Shown: piece by piece, positions 7,973 through 16,739 of the stretch
How the letters are laid out: every line of letters begins with the position of its first letter
Numbering within the stretch: position 1 is the stretch's first letter
NCBI RefSeq assembly: GCF_000833575.1
Contig: NZ_CP010827.1
Coordinates: 1,306,980-1,370,979, forward strand
Length of the DNA stretch: 64,000 nucleotides
Reading direction: 5' to 3'
Source: Corynebacterium singulare
GTDB taxonomy: Bacteria > Actinomycetota > Actinomycetes > Mycobacteriales > Mycobacteriaceae
The notes under the pieces: generated by a model
What the model was told of the DNA's origin: nothing
The model's input: the letters and a program-made list of their open reading frames with translations, nothing else
The model's database searches: none
Translations under genes and position numbers: made by a program

Positions 7973-10324
7973 CTAGCGACCAAAGAGGCCGTTGATACGT
8001 GACTCGATCTGCTGACGATGGTCAGTGAAGAAGTTGAGGAAGCCTTGGAAGACGATGGCGAGAACAACGGGAAGAACAAGCCCCCACAGACGGTCGAGCT
8101 TCGGCTTGGAGGATGTGATGCCCTTCGACGAGGTGTCCGGCTTGCTGGAGTTGTCTGGGGTGTTTGGGGTGCCGGGGGTAGTGGGATCTTCCTTCCCGCC
8201 CTTCGCGCTCACACAGTCAGCGATTGCGGCGTCACCGGCGGCCACGGTGAGCGTCTGGGGAGCGGAGGTGATGTCCTTGCCGTCCGTGGTGGTGGCGGTG
8301 TAGGTGACATCGAGCGTGTAAAGACCCGGTTTGGTGAACGCCCAGTTGGTGTGAGTATGGGAGGCGAAGGTGGTGTCAATGGAGTAATCGCCTTCGGCGG
8401 AGTTCACCAGTGGGGTGAAGGCCTTGCCCAAGCCCTCAGTGGTGAACAGACCAATAGCCGCGCCTTCTGGCATCTCAGTTGGCTTGATGTTGAGGGTGAC
8501 CGTGCCGTCCTTGTAGTCGGCGTAGTTCAGAGACTGGGTGTTATAGCCCGGCCAGATGATGCCCTGCTCCTGGGTTTGGGGCAACAGATAGAACTTGTCC
8601 GTGCCCAGGTAATCAAATTCCTTGCCCTTCAGAACTTCTGGGCGGGCTCGCAGGGCGTTGTCGTGGACGGCGAGGACGACGTCATCGAGCGGACGCTCTA
8701 CAGTCTTCTTGTCCACGATGGCGGTTTCGTCCTTGAGGCGAGCGGTGAAAGAGTCACCGTCGCGGGTCGCGGCGATGTCGACGTGGCCGTGGTCTAGGAC
8801 CTTCTTCGTGGTGCACAGGCCGGTGTGTGGTCCGGCTTCGGTCTGTGAAGGCTCTTGAGCACCAGGCGTGGTGCTTGGCGCGGTCGACGCCTTGCCCAAC
8901 GCGCCCTGTGCCTCATACGTCTGACCGAAGGAGAAGGAATCCGTCACCGTGATGGATCCAGAGTTGGATGTGACCGTTGGGTGCGGAAGGATATCGAGGC
9001 GGATGCGGTTGCCGTCGAAGCTCTTATCGGCGCCGACGACAAACTCGGCGCGGCCGTTGGTGATGACGCCGTCGAAGGGGATGTCGGCGTACTCACTATC
9101 CCCATTGAAGAAGCCTCCATGGACGTAGCCCTCGAGCTTCTTATCGGCAGCTTCAACGATGATGCGTGTGGCATCCTTGCCTTCCGGCACCGCACGGGCG
9201 GTGATGCCCGGATTGGAAATGGAAATCTCCTCACCGGAGGACAACTCTCGCGGGTTGGACGTCTCCGTCCACGACTCTGCGGAGGTCTCAGAGGTGGTGC
9301 TCAGCTGCGCTCCCTCGGAATAATCGAGTGCCTCCGAGATCCACCGCGGCGAGCCGTCCTCAGGGGTGTAGACAGCTTGGATTGTTGCGTCTTCCGGGCC
9401 GAGGAGCTCGTCAAAGTGTGCCTTACCGTCCGTGACGGGGAGGTCGGTGAGGAAGTAGCCGTCGATAAGCAGCGTGAGCGTGCCGTTGGTGCCGCCAGAA
9501 AAGTCGATCGAGGACAGGTTCTCGTCACCGTCCTTTTCCTGCTTCTTTTTCGGGGCAATGCTGAGCTTGTAGTTCTTAGCGGAGGCATCGCCGGAGGCTG
9601 CCTTGTCGAAGCGCTCATGGAGGGAGGGAGTTGCTTCCTTCAGCGGACGCTCACCACCGACCTGAATGGAGGTGGTTACCGGTTCGGAGGCGATGAGTTG
9701 TCCGTCCTTGTTGCGGGCAGTGGTGCGGTACGTGAGCTCGTAACGGCCTGGCTTGGAAAAGACCGTGTAGTTGTGGGTATGCGTGCCGCTAGTCAGCCAT
9801 GCCGAATGAGGAGCGCTCTCGGTGGTGCCGAAGAAACGCTGAAGACCGCCGGGGCCGGGGTAGTAGCCGAACATCTCGACGTCGCCAGGGCCGTCGACAC
9901 TCAGAAGGTCAAGGGAGGCGATGTTGTCACGGAAATCGTCGACAGGCAGCTCGGTGTCCGCACCGAAGCCCATCCACACCGGATCCAGGCTGCCATTAAC
10001 GCTGGCAGGGGCCATGTAATAGGTTTTTCCTGCCTGGCCAGCAAAAGCGAGGGCAGGGTCGTCCGGAACGGTGAACTGGTACTGATTAGCGCCGTTCTGG
10101 TCCCAGCCTTTACCCACCCATGTCACGGTGTCCTCGAGGTCATGGTCAGAATCCGCCGAGTGCGATTTGAGGGTGAGGGAGTTGTTCTCCCAGAAGGACT
10201 TGGGGGAGTCGATGTGGGTTTGGGTAGCTACGTGCTTGCCATCGTCTGGGCCAGCGACTGCGGTAGCAGGAGAGGCGAGGAGGGCGGCGCAGGTAATCAG
10301 CGCTATGGGACGGAATCGTGCCAC
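7973..10324 (-). CDS. Large two-domain surface protein, ABC transporter-associated repeat protein (TIGR03773-like)
   Basis: First gene of the operon, 783 residues from a GTG at 10324. A signal peptide ends near ATAVAGPDD. A divergent surface-anchored domain at about 35-225 has GPGDVEMFGYY and HTHNYTVFSKPGRYELTY. The middle (about 230-500) has beta-rich sequence resembling small Ig-like or pullulanase-like modules. A second, canonical domain at about 508-700 has LDHGHVDIAATRDG, YLLPQTQEQGIIWPGYNTQ and HTHTNWAFTKPGLYTLDV. A Pro/Thr/Ser stretch, a transmembrane helix (about 745-768) and a charged cytoplasmic tail follow. An upstream in-frame ATG at 10384 is unlikely because it falls inside the promoter/operator; AGAAAGG precedes the GTG. 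Probably the outermost metal- or heme-capturing component, by inference. Confidence 0.83.
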   Translation of the reverse strand: MARFRPIALITCAALLASPATAVAGPDDGKHVATQTHIDSPKSFWENNSLTLKSHSADSDHDLEDTVTWVGKGWDQNGANQYQFTVPDDPALAFAGQAGKTYYMAPASVNGSLDPVWMGFGADTELPVDDFRDNIASLDLLSVDGPGDVEMFGYYPGPGGLQRFFGTTESAPHSAWLTSGTHTHNYTVFSKPGRYELTYRTTARNKDGQLIASEPVTTSIQVGGERPLKEATPSLHERFDKAASGDASAKNYKLSIAPKKKQEKDGDENLSSIDFSGGTNGTLTLLIDGYFLTDLPVTDGKAHFDELLGPEDATIQAVYTPEDGSPRWISEALDYSEGAQLSTTSETSAESWTETSNPRELSSGEEISISNPGITARAVPEGKDATRIIVEAADKKLEGYVHGGFFNGDSEYADIPFDGVITNGRAEFVVGADKSFDGNRIRLDILPHPTVTSNSGSITVTDSFSFGQTYEAQGALGKASTAPSTTPGAQEPSQTEAGPHTGLCTTKKVLDHGHVDIAATRDGDSFTARLKDETAIVDKKTVERPLDDVVLAVHDNALRARPEVLKGKEFDYLGTDKFYLLPQTQEQGIIWPGYNTQSLNYADYKDGTVTLNIKPTEMPEGAAIGLFTTEGLGKAFTPLVNSAEGDYSIDTTFASHTHTNWAFTKPGLYTLDVTYTATTTDGKDITSAPQTLTVAAGDAAIADCVSAKGGKEDPTTPGTPNTPDNSSKPDTSSKGITSSKPKLDRLWGLVLPVVLAIVFQGFLNFFTDHRQQIESRINGLFGR

Positions 10325-10356
10325 GATATAGGGAGACCTTTCTTGAGTTTTGGGGA

Positions 10357-10390
10357 GAATCTCACTATAGGTAATGATTTCCATTCTCTT
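10357..10390 (-). promoter_or_regulatory. Operon promoter with Zur-like inverted repeat
   Basis: Reading the minus strand, a TATAGT -10 hexamer lies at 10364-10369. Just upstream is AATGGAAATCATT (10373-10385), an AATG-N5-CATT inverted repeat similar to actinobacterial Zur boxes (TGAAAATGATTTTCA type). The element would sit between -35 and -10 of the surface-protein/ABC operon, the right place for a zinc-responsive repressor to block transcription. The resemblance is partial (about 11 of 15 positions against that consensus) and Zur itself is not in the window. It explains why the GTG at 10324, not the ATG at 10384, is the likely start of the first gene. Confidence 0.45.
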
Positions 10391-10496
10391 TATTGGGTTC
10401 CGAAAAGTCCTGCATATAGTTAGTGGATACAGCTTTCATTTACCCCCATGTGGGGCGTCCGGTGCGGCGAAGCAGCCCTGAACTACGATGGAGGTC

Positions 10497-11987
10497 ATGA
10501 CTGAAACAACTTCCGACGTCCGCGTACGTTTTTGTCCTTCACCTACCGGTACGCCCCACGTGGGCATGGTCCGCACGGCACTGTTCAACTGGGCTTACGC
10601 TCGCCACACTGGCGGAAAGCTCATCTTCCGCATCGAGGACACCGATGCTGCTCGCGACTCTGAGGAGTCCTACCAGGCCATCATCGACTCCCTGAACTGG
10701 CTCGGATTGGGTTGGGACGAGGGCGTCAACGTGGGCGGCCCGGACGAGCCTTACCGCCAGTCCCAGCGTATGGATATCTACGCTGAGGTTCTGCAGAAGC
10801 TCAAGGATGGCGGCTACGTCTATCCGGCGTACTCCACCAATGAGGAAGTCCAGGAGCGCCACAAGGCTGCCGGCCGCGACCCACAGCTGGGCTACGACAA
10901 CTTTGACCGTGACTTGACCCAGGAGCAGATCGACGCTTTTGAGGCCGAAGGACGCAAGCCGGTCTGGCGCCTGCGTATGCCGGACAAGGACTGGTCGTGG
11001 ACTGACCTTGTTCGCGGTGAGATGACGTTCAAATCTGAGACTCAGCCGGACTATGTGGTTGCTCGCTCCAACGGGGCGCCGCTGTACACGCTGGTCAACC
11101 CTGTCGATGATGCCCTCATGGGCATCACGCACGTCCTGCGTGGCGAGGACCTGCTGTCCTCCACGCCGCGCCAGCTTGCCCTCTATGAGGCACTCATTGA
11201 GCTGGGTATTGCTAAGCAGACTCCGGAGTTTGGCCACCTTCCCTTCGTGATGGGTGAGGGCAACAAGAAACTGTCTAAGCGTGACCCGCAGTCGAACCTG
11301 TTCAACCACCGTGACAACGGCATTATCCCGGAGGGCATGCTCAACTACCTGTCCCTTCTGGGCTGGTCGCTGTCTGCGGATCAGGACATCTTCTCGGTGG
11401 ATGAGCTCATTGCCAACTTCGATGTGCACGACGTGCTGGGCAACCCGGCTCGTTTCGACCAGAAGAAGCTGGAGGCCATCAACGCCGATCATATTCGCCT
11501 GCTGAAGCCGGAAGGCTTTGCTCAGCGCCTTCGCGAGTATCTGAGCGAATACACCGACTTCCCGGCAGATTACCCCGAGGAAAAGTTCACTTTCGCTGCT
11601 GACTTGGTGCAGACCCGCATCAAGACCCTCTCGGACGCCTATGGCCTCATGTCCTTCCTCACCACTCCGGATGCGGAGTTGAAGCTCGATGAGAAGGCTG
11701 CAAAGAAGAATCTCAAGGATGACGCCGTGCAGCCGCTCGAGGTCTCCATTGCCAAGCTGGAAGAGCTTGGGGAGTGGAAGACTGAGGAGATTGAGAAGGT
11801 TCTCTCCGCCGCGCTTATCGACGACCTCGGGCTCAAGCCCCGCAAGGCCTACGGTGCCCTGCGTGTAGCCATTTCCGGTCAGCAGGTGTCCCCGCCGCTG
11901 TTTGAGTCCATGGAGCTACTGGGCAAGGAATCCACCTTGGCACGCCTTAAGGCGGCTCAGGCGGTCACGCCGTGGAGTGCTGAGTAA
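10497..11987 (+). CDS. gltX: Glutamyl-tRNA synthetase
   Basis: Charges tRNA-Glu; in actinobacteria the non-discriminating form also charges tRNA-Gln for later amidation. About 496 residues, class I synthetase: HIGH-like motif [35 protein letters not shown], the second motif [18 protein letters not shown] (KLSKR), and the C-terminal anticodon-binding helical domain. TACGAT at 10484-10489 lies seven bases before the ATG at 10497, so a leaderless mRNA starting at this ATG is likely; an ATG three codons upstream is the alternative. The genes for its two likely substrates, tRNA-Gln and tRNA-Glu, follow directly. It diverges from the metal-transport operon. Confidence 0.97.
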   Translation: MTETTSDVRVRFCPSPTGTPHVGMVRTALFNWAYARHTGGKLIFRIEDTDAARDSEESYQAIIDSLNWLGLGWDEGVNVGGPDEPYRQSQRMDIYAEVLQKLKDGGYVYPAYSTNEEVQERHKAAGRDPQLGYDNFDRDLTQEQIDAFEAEGRKPVWRLRMPDKDWSWTDLVRGEMTFKSETQPDYVVARSNGAPLYTLVNPVDDALMGITHVLRGEDLLSSTPRQLALYEALIELGIAKQTPEFGHLPFVMGEGNKKLSKRDPQSNLFNHRDNGIIPEGMLNYLSLLGWSLSADQDIFSVDELIANFDVHDVLGNPARFDQKKLEAINADHIRLLKPEGFAQRLREYLSEYTDFPADYPEEKFTFAADLVQTRIKTLSDAYGLMSFLTTPDAELKLDEKAAKKNLKDDAVQPLEVSIAKLEELGEWKTEEIEKVLSAALIDDLGLKPRKAYGALRVAISGQQVSPPLFESMELLGKESTLARLKAAQAVTPWSAE

Positions 11988-12074
11988 CAGCACGGAAGCA
12001 GTCTCACAGGGCTGTAATTTCGGGGCGTGAGGGTTGTTTCCCAGCGCCTCGAAAATCACATCTGGCCTGGCGAT

Positions 12075-12103
12075 TTGTGTGGATCGGTAGTGCTGGATAT
12101 AGT
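12075..12103 (+). promoter_or_regulatory. Promoter of the tRNA-Gln/tRNA-Glu pair
   Basis: TTGTGT at 12075-12080, 17 bases, then TATAGT at 12098-12103, a good sigma-A type promoter about 50 bases before tRNA-Gln. The otherwise gene-free stretch 11988-12160 also contains a small GGGGA/TCCCC hairpin near 12130-12141; I see nothing else in it. Confidence 0.6.
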
Positions 12104-12160
12104 TATAAACCGTTGCAGCGAGCGGCGAGGGGAAATCCCCAAGCACGTTCATAGCAATGA

Positions 12161-12232
12161 TGGCCTATGGTGTAATTGGCAACACAACGGTTTCTGGTAC
12201 CGTCATTCTAGGTTCGAGTCCTGGTAGGCCAG
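12161..12232 (+). tRNA. tRNA-Gln (CTG anticodon)
   Basis: A 72-nt cloverleaf: acceptor arms TGGCCTA and TAGGCCA, D-arm with GTGTAATTGGC, anticodon stem-loop ACGG-TTTCTGGTA-CCGT with anticodon CTG (reads CAG), and the GGTTCGAGTCC T-loop. The discriminator base is G. It lies just downstream of gltX and 56 bases before tRNA-Glu. CCA is not fully encoded (only CA follows the discriminator). Confidence 0.95.
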
Positions 12233-12288
12233 CAGTGATAACTGCGCACAGCACTCCGGTGCTGTGCGGTCGGTGGTCACAGTTCTAT

Positions 12289-12361
12289 GCCCCGTTCGTC
12301 TAGCGGCCTAGGACGCCGGCCTCTCACGCCGGTAACACGGGTTCAAATCCCGTACGGGGTA
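12289..12361 (+). tRNA. tRNA-Glu (CTC anticodon), first copy
   Basis: A 73-nt cloverleaf with acceptor arms GCCCCGT and ACGGGGT, D-loop TAGCGGCCTAGGA, anticodon CTC (reads GAG) in GCCGGC-CTCTC-A-CGCCGGT, and GGTTCAAATCC in the T-arm. It is base-for-base identical to the copy at 29433-29505, together delimiting an accessory region of about 17 kb. No obvious terminator follows; the next recognisable element is the left inverted repeat at 12416. Confidence 0.96.
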
Positions 12362-12415
12362 CCACTAGGCGGTTTCACGTTTCTGAACTGCAGAGTTTAC
12401 GAAACTATGGACTGT

Positions 12416-12432
12416 CAAACGAAATCCCGATT
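12416..12432 (+). repeat. Left arm of imperfect 17-bp inverted repeat framing the high-GC block
   Basis: CAAACGAAATCCCGATT here matches the reverse complement of 21692-21708 (CAAGCTAAATCCCGATT) at 15 of 17 positions, in inverted orientation 9.3 kb apart. The arms sit exactly at the two edges of the GC-rich gene block, as the ends of a transposable element would. No target-site duplication is evident. Confidence 0.5.
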
Positions 12433-12469
12433 TGCTAGATTTTCCAGAATGATGCCACCGCCGCGCAGA

Positions 12470-14011
12470 ATGAAGACGTACAGCTGGTTCGTCCCGCCCG
12501 CGCCGCCAGCGGACGATCCGGCGCGGCTCCACCCGGCGCGCTGGAGCAGCGGGAACCGCGTGGTCAGGGACATGGTTGGCGCCTACCCGGGCGTGCTGGT
12601 GCTGCACATTCTGAGCTACCTCATCGGCTCCGGCATCGCCGCGTTTGTGCCGGTGGTGGTGGGCATGATCGTGGACGGCCTGGTGGGGGAAGAAAAGTTC
12701 AACGCATGGTGGCTCTTCGCGGTGCTGGTCGGCATCTTCATCATCCAATTCATCGGCGAGGCCACCGGCGACGGCCTGGCCACAGCCTCGGTGCGCCGCG
12801 TGACCCACAACGCGCAGCAGCACCTGTCCTCGGGCGTGCTGCGCCGCGGGGCGGGAGCGATGAGCCCCGGCACCGTACTCAACACCATCGACGCGGACGC
12901 GAACACCGTCGGCCGCTACCGCGAGCTGCTGTCGTTTCCGCTCATGGCCATCGGCTACGCGGTCTGCGCGATGGTGGCGATGTGGTCGGTCTCCCCGTGG
13001 ATCTCACTGGCCATCCCGGCCAGCGCGCTGATCATCGCTCTGTTCGCCGCGTGGACCGCGGGGCCGGTGACGCGGGTGTCGTTGAAGCGTCGCGCCGCGG
13101 AGGCGGATGTCGCTGGCTTGGCCACGGATGCGTCGCAAGGCATTCGCACCGTCAAAGGCCTAGGCGCGGGTGCAACCGTGGCAACACGTTTTCACGCCGA
13201 AACGGCGAAGGCGAAGCGCTTGATGCTCACGCACCTGCGTGTGGAGGTGTGGCTCGGTTTCGCCAGGTTTTGCGTGGCGTGGCTGTGCAACCTTGGCATC
13301 GTGGGCTTGAGCGCGTGGATGACGCTGCGCGGGGAGATCACCCCGGGGCAGCTGACATCCGTGGCACTGTTGGTGCAGCCTGCGTTGACCATGGCGGGCT
13401 TAGCGTTCGGCGACCTGGCCAGCGGGTGGGGCAGGGCCGTCGCGAGTGGCCAGCGCATCGAGCAGCTGCACCACGCGGGCGACGACACCGCGGGGCCCGA
13501 GCTAACAGACACACCGGTCCCAGGCGCGGAGCTGTGGATTCTCGAGCCGGCGGAGCGTTCCTACGCCACCGCCGCCGCGTGGGCGCAGCGCGCAGACGTG
13601 CTGTTCCCGCCGCACACCGTCAACGTGTTTGAGGGCACCATCGCAGACAACGTGAACCCGCGCGGGGATGTGCCGGAGGACGTCGTCAAGCAGGCGCTCG
13701 CCGCCGCCCACTGCCAAGACATCCTCCGCAGGCTCGGCGGTATCAACGAAGCAGGCGAGTTGCCGGACGCGCCGCTGGGGGAGGCCGGCCTGAACCTTTC
13801 CGGCGGGCAGCGCCAGCGCGTCGCGCTTGCCAGGGCGCTCGCCGCCGACCCGGAGGTGCTCATCCTGGACGACCCGACCACGGGGCTCGATTCCGTGACA
13901 CAGGCGGACGTCGTGGCAGCCGTCGCCGCGCTCAGAGCAGACAAAACCACCGTGGTCATCACCGGAAACGCCGCGTGGCAGCACGCTGGAACCGAATTGG
14001 AGGTGGCGTAG
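12470..14011 (+). CDS. ABC exporter half-subunit lacking the Walker A motif
   Basis: A 513-residue fused permease/ATPase of the ABC exporter type. Residues about 30-330 form a six-helix transmembrane domain (start [15 protein letters not shown]). The nucleotide-binding domain is abnormal: the usual 70-80 residues with the P-loop are missing. It resumes at a Q-loop-like [16 protein letters not shown] (about 385), then a perfect signature [15 protein letters not shown] (about 443), a Walker B ending in DD instead of DE ([13 protein letters not shown]), and no switch His (VVITGNAAW). It therefore cannot form its own ATP site but can donate a good signature to its partner, encoded with no gap directly downstream. 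The start is uncertain; in-frame ATGs at 12449/12452 exist. The substrate is unknown. Confidence 0.85.
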   Translation: MKTYSWFVPPAPPADDPARLHPARWSSGNRVVRDMVGAYPGVLVLHILSYLIGSGIAAFVPVVVGMIVDGLVGEEKFNAWWLFAVLVGIFIIQFIGEATGDGLATASVRRVTHNAQQHLSSGVLRRGAGAMSPGTVLNTIDADANTVGRYRELLSFPLMAIGYAVCAMVAMWSVSPWISLAIPASALIIALFAAWTAGPVTRVSLKRRAAEADVAGLATDASQGIRTVKGLGAGATVATRFHAETAKAKRLMLTHLRVEVWLGFARFCVAWLCNLGIVGLSAWMTLRGEITPGQLTSVALLVQPALTMAGLAFGDLASGWGRAVASGQRIEQLHHAGDDTAGPELTDTPVPGAELWILEPAERSYATAAAWAQRADVLFPPHTVNVFEGTIADNVNPRGDVPEDVVKQALAAAHCQDILRRLGGINEAGELPDAPLGEAGLNLSGGQRQRVALARALAADPEVLILDDPTTGLDSVTQADVVAAVAALRADKTTVVITGNAAWQHAGTELEVA

Positions 14012-15817
14012 ATGGCGCCCGATTACGCACGCACAGACGCGGTCGCACCCGCAAGTGTGAAGGAGACCTTCGCGTACCTCTCGGCGCTGCCCAACGCGCT
14101 GGACAGACGCTGGTGGGCGGGTCTGCTGCTCATCCAGGCGCTCATCGTCGCCGTGTACACCACGCAGTCGAACCTGTTCGGGCGCAGCGTCGACCCGCTC
14201 ACCGGAGGCGAGGTGCCGCTACTGGGCACCGGCACCCGCGCCTTTGTGTGGACTGTTGGACTGGCGTTGGCCTGCATGCTCGTCGAGATGTTCCTGCGCG
14301 CCCTCGGTAACTACGTGGTGGGCCTCAAGGTCGCCCGCGCGTCCATCGACTTGCGCCGTCGCTGCCTCGACGCGATCCTGCGCGCACCTGTGCCGCGGGT
14401 GATGGAGCTCGGCACCGGCAACGTGATCACACGCATGACCAAGGACATCGACGACGTCGTCCAAACCATCACCGCCATCGGCTCGCGCGTGCTCACCACC
14501 GTGTTCGTCTTTCCGATCACGTTTATCGGGCTTTTGCTTATCGACGTCCGCTTCGCCTTGATCCTGCTTTTGATCTGCATCTGCACGTACCCGTTCGCCC
14601 GCGCGGTGGTCCGCGCCATCCCGGATGCCTCCAACGCGGTGAGCGTGGCGGAGGCGCGTCGCAACGCGGTGCTGCTGGATACCGTCCGGGGCCTGCCCAC
14701 GCTGCGCGCCTTCGACTTGGAGCGCTGGGCGTTGGCACGGATGCGGCGGACCTCGTGGGGCGCGGTGGAGGCGGAGATGGACCGTGTGCCCTGGTTCATC
14801 CGGCTCACAGGCATCGGCCAGGTCGCTTTCGCCGCGTGGGTGCTGCTCACGCTTGGCGTCGGCGCGTGGCTCGCGTCGGCCGGAGTTGTCACCCCGGGCC
14901 AGGCGAGCGCTGCGGTGTTCATGGTCATCCGCGCAGAGGTCATGGTGTTCAACGCGCTGTTCTTCGTCGGCGAGTTGCAGGGCGCTGCCACCGCCGTGGG
15001 TCGCGCGGTGAGCTTGGCCAAGCTCGCGGACGGACGCGACGCCACGGCCGTGCCGGCGGACCTTGCTGCACTCGTGGATGTGGAGGTGGACCACGTCTCG
15101 TTCGCCTACCCGGGCGGCGCCAACGTGCTGGAAGACCTCTCTGTCACGCTCGAGGCCGGAACAACCACCGCGCTGGTGGGCACTTCGGGCGCCGGCAAGT
15201 CCACGCTCGCCGCGCTCATTGCGGGGCTGGTGGAGCCCACAGCTGGGAGCATCCGGGTAGGGGCCGTGGAAACCTCGCAGGTCAGCGACACGTGGACCGC
15301 CAAGAACGTCACCCTGCTCACCCAGGACGTCCACCTGTTCGCCGGCACCCTGCGCGAGGACCTCTCGATGGCCGCACAGGATGCGACCGACGCGGACCTG
15401 CTGCGGGCGCTGGCAAGTGTCGGGCTCGACCCTGAAGGCACCCAGTTCGCGCGCCTGTTCCCGAAGGGGCTGGACACCGCCGTCGGCGCAGGCGCGGAGG
15501 ACATACCCCCGGAGGTGGAGCAGCAGCTCGCGCTCGCACGCGTGGCGCTGTCGGGCCCGAAGGTGCTCATCCTGGACGAGGCCACAGCGGAAGCCGGCAG
15601 CGACGCCACGAACGCGCTGGAGGACGCCGCCGCGCGGATCACCGCAGACACCACGGCACTGGTGGTGGCGCACCGCCTAGACCAGGCGGCGGCCGCGGAC
15701 CGGATCCTGGTCATGGACGCCGGGCGCATCATCGAGGACGGCACCCACACCGAACTCGTCGCCGCCGACGGGAGATACGCGCAACTGTTCGCTGCGTGGA
15801 GTGGCGGCGGTCACTAA
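14012..15817 (+). CDS. ABC exporter half-subunit with intact Walker A/B but degenerate signature
   Basis: A 601-residue partner of the preceding gene. A transmembrane domain (about 20-320) is followed by a nucleotide-binding domain with Walker A ALVGTSGAGKSTLAAL (about 389), Q-loop LLTQDVHLFAGTLRED, Walker B VLILDEATAEAGS (about 518) with the catalytic Glu, and switch His in ALVVAHRLDQA (about 552). The signature LSGGQ is replaced by PPEVEQQLALARVAL. The heterodimer would thus have one complete site (its P-loop/Walker B with the partner's LSGGQ) and one non-functional site. The ATG abuts the partner's TAG. In this order and size the pair resembles CydDC- or IrtAB-style heterodimers, but I cannot assign a substrate. 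Confidence 0.88.
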   Translation: MAPDYARTDAVAPASVKETFAYLSALPNALDRRWWAGLLLIQALIVAVYTTQSNLFGRSVDPLTGGEVPLLGTGTRAFVWTVGLALACMLVEMFLRALGNYVVGLKVARASIDLRRRCLDAILRAPVPRVMELGTGNVITRMTKDIDDVVQTITAIGSRVLTTVFVFPITFIGLLLIDVRFALILLLICICTYPFARAVVRAIPDASNAVSVAEARRNAVLLDTVRGLPTLRAFDLERWALARMRRTSWGAVEAEMDRVPWFIRLTGIGQVAFAAWVLLTLGVGAWLASAGVVTPGQASAAVFMVIRAEVMVFNALFFVGELQGAATAVGRAVSLAKLADGRDATAVPADLAALVDVEVDHVSFAYPGGANVLEDLSVTLEAGTTTALVGTSGAGKSTLAALIAGLVEPTAGSIRVGAVETSQVSDTWTAKNVTLLTQDVHLFAGTLREDLSMAAQDATDADLLRALASVGLDPEGTQFARLFPKGLDTAVGAGAEDIPPEVEQQLALARVALSGPKVLILDEATAEAGSDATNALEDAAARITADTTALVVAHRLDQAAAADRILVMDAGRIIEDGTHTELVAADGRYAQLFAAWSGGGH

Positions 15818-15838
15818 CTCTCCGGTAGGAATGGGGAC

Positions 15839-16372
15839 ATGACTGCAAATTATGTTTCCGACCGTTTCCCCGGCCCCGACCCGTACGCCGCGCTGGCGGA
15901 CGTGCCGTCCTTCGACATCACGTCCGAGGACATCGTCGACGGCGAGCGCCTCGCCGACTCGCTGGCCGGCGACAATGCCACTAGCCCGCAGCTGTCCTGG
16001 TCCGGCGCCCCGGAGGGCACCAAGACGTACGCTGTGACCTGCTTCGACCCGGACGCGCCGACCGCCTCCGGGTTCTGGCACTGGTCCGCGTTCAACATCC
16101 CGGCTGACGTCACCGAGCTGCCCGCCGGCGCGGGCGCGAAGGACGACCTCGGCGTTGGCGCTGTGGTGCTCACCGGCGACAGCGGCGTCAAGGGCTACTA
16201 CGGCGCGAACCCGCCGGCCGGCCACGGCCCGCACCGCTACCTGTTCGCCGTCCACGCGGTGGACACGGAGCTTCCCGCGGACGAGATTGCCAACCCCACC
16301 CAGCTCGGCTTCAACCTGAACTTCCACTCGCTCGGCCGGGCAATCATCTGGGGCTGGTACGAAAACCAGTAA
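15839..16372 (+). CDS. YbhB/YbcL family (PEBP-like) protein
   Basis: A 177-residue phosphatidylethanolamine-binding-protein homologue. Family motifs are the CFDPDAPTASGFWHWSAFN block and the GYYGANPPAGHGPHRYLF block, which form the anion-binding pocket. It has no signal peptide, so it is cytoplasmic. The bacterial family has no firmly established reaction. It lies 21 bases after the exporter genes. In other corynebacteria a PEBP gene often lies near pyrD, as here, so this appears to be part of a conserved core gene string. Confidence 0.92.
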   Translation: MTANYVSDRFPGPDPYAALADVPSFDITSEDIVDGERLADSLAGDNATSPQLSWSGAPEGTKTYAVTCFDPDAPTASGFWHWSAFNIPADVTELPAGAGAKDDLGVGAVVLTGDSGVKGYYGANPPAGHGPHRYLFAVHAVDTELPADEIANPTQLGFNLNFHSLGRAIIWGWYENQ

Positions 16373-16382
16373 GATTCGCCGA

Positions 16383-16739
16383 ATGGTTCCAGTGCAACTC
16401 CGCGTCGGCGGCGCGTTCATGGGCATCGCACTCGTGCTCGTGCTCTACGCCGTGCTGGCGCTGCTTCGAGGCGACGCCGCGTTCCCCGTCACCCCGCAGG
16501 TGCTCTCCATCATCGTGGCGGTCGCCATCGTCGGCGCCTTCGCCACCTACAACACCAAGCAGGAAGGCTCACGCACCCAGGTCGGCGCGCTAATCGTGGC
16601 CGTGGTGCTCATCGGGCTCGGCTTCATCGCGCCCGACACCGAGCTGATGGCCACCACGCCGTTCTGGCTGATCGGCTGGGCGCTCGCCGCCGGCCTCTGC
16701 GCGGTGGTGCTGCGCCGCAGCGCAGCCGGACACGCTTAG
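16383..16739 (+). CDS. Small integral membrane protein, function unknown
   Basis: A 118-residue protein with four hydrophobic segments (about 8-27, 40-57, 66-82, 93-110) and short polar loops, one containing [12 protein letters not shown]. No enzyme motif. Ten bases separate it from the PEBP gene, and its TAG overlaps the stop of the convergent pyrD gene (CTTAG), so the two genes share their last bases. I do not recognise the family. Confidence 0.75.
   Translation: MVPVQLRVGGAFMGIALVLVLYAVLALLRGDAAFPVTPQVLSIIVAVAIVGAFATYNTKQEGSRTQVGALIVAVVLIGLGFIAPDTELMATTPFWLIGWALAAGLCAVVLRRSAAGHA

Noticed and set aside
10325..10384. Upstream ATG at 10384 as the start of the first surface-protein gene
   Set aside because: It would place the start codon inside the predicted operator and upstream of the -10 box, and would put 20 unrelated residues before a normal signal peptide.
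8855..10423. Long plus-strand frame of about 520 codons opposite the two-domain surface protein
   Set aside because: No domain, no ribosome site, and the minus strand encodes a recognisable exported protein over its whole length.
14219..15673. Long reading frame (over 480 codons) antisense to the second ABC exporter gene
   Set aside because: High third-position GC keeps antisense frames open; the product is His/Arg/Glu-rich with no motif, and the sense strand encodes a clear ABC protein.
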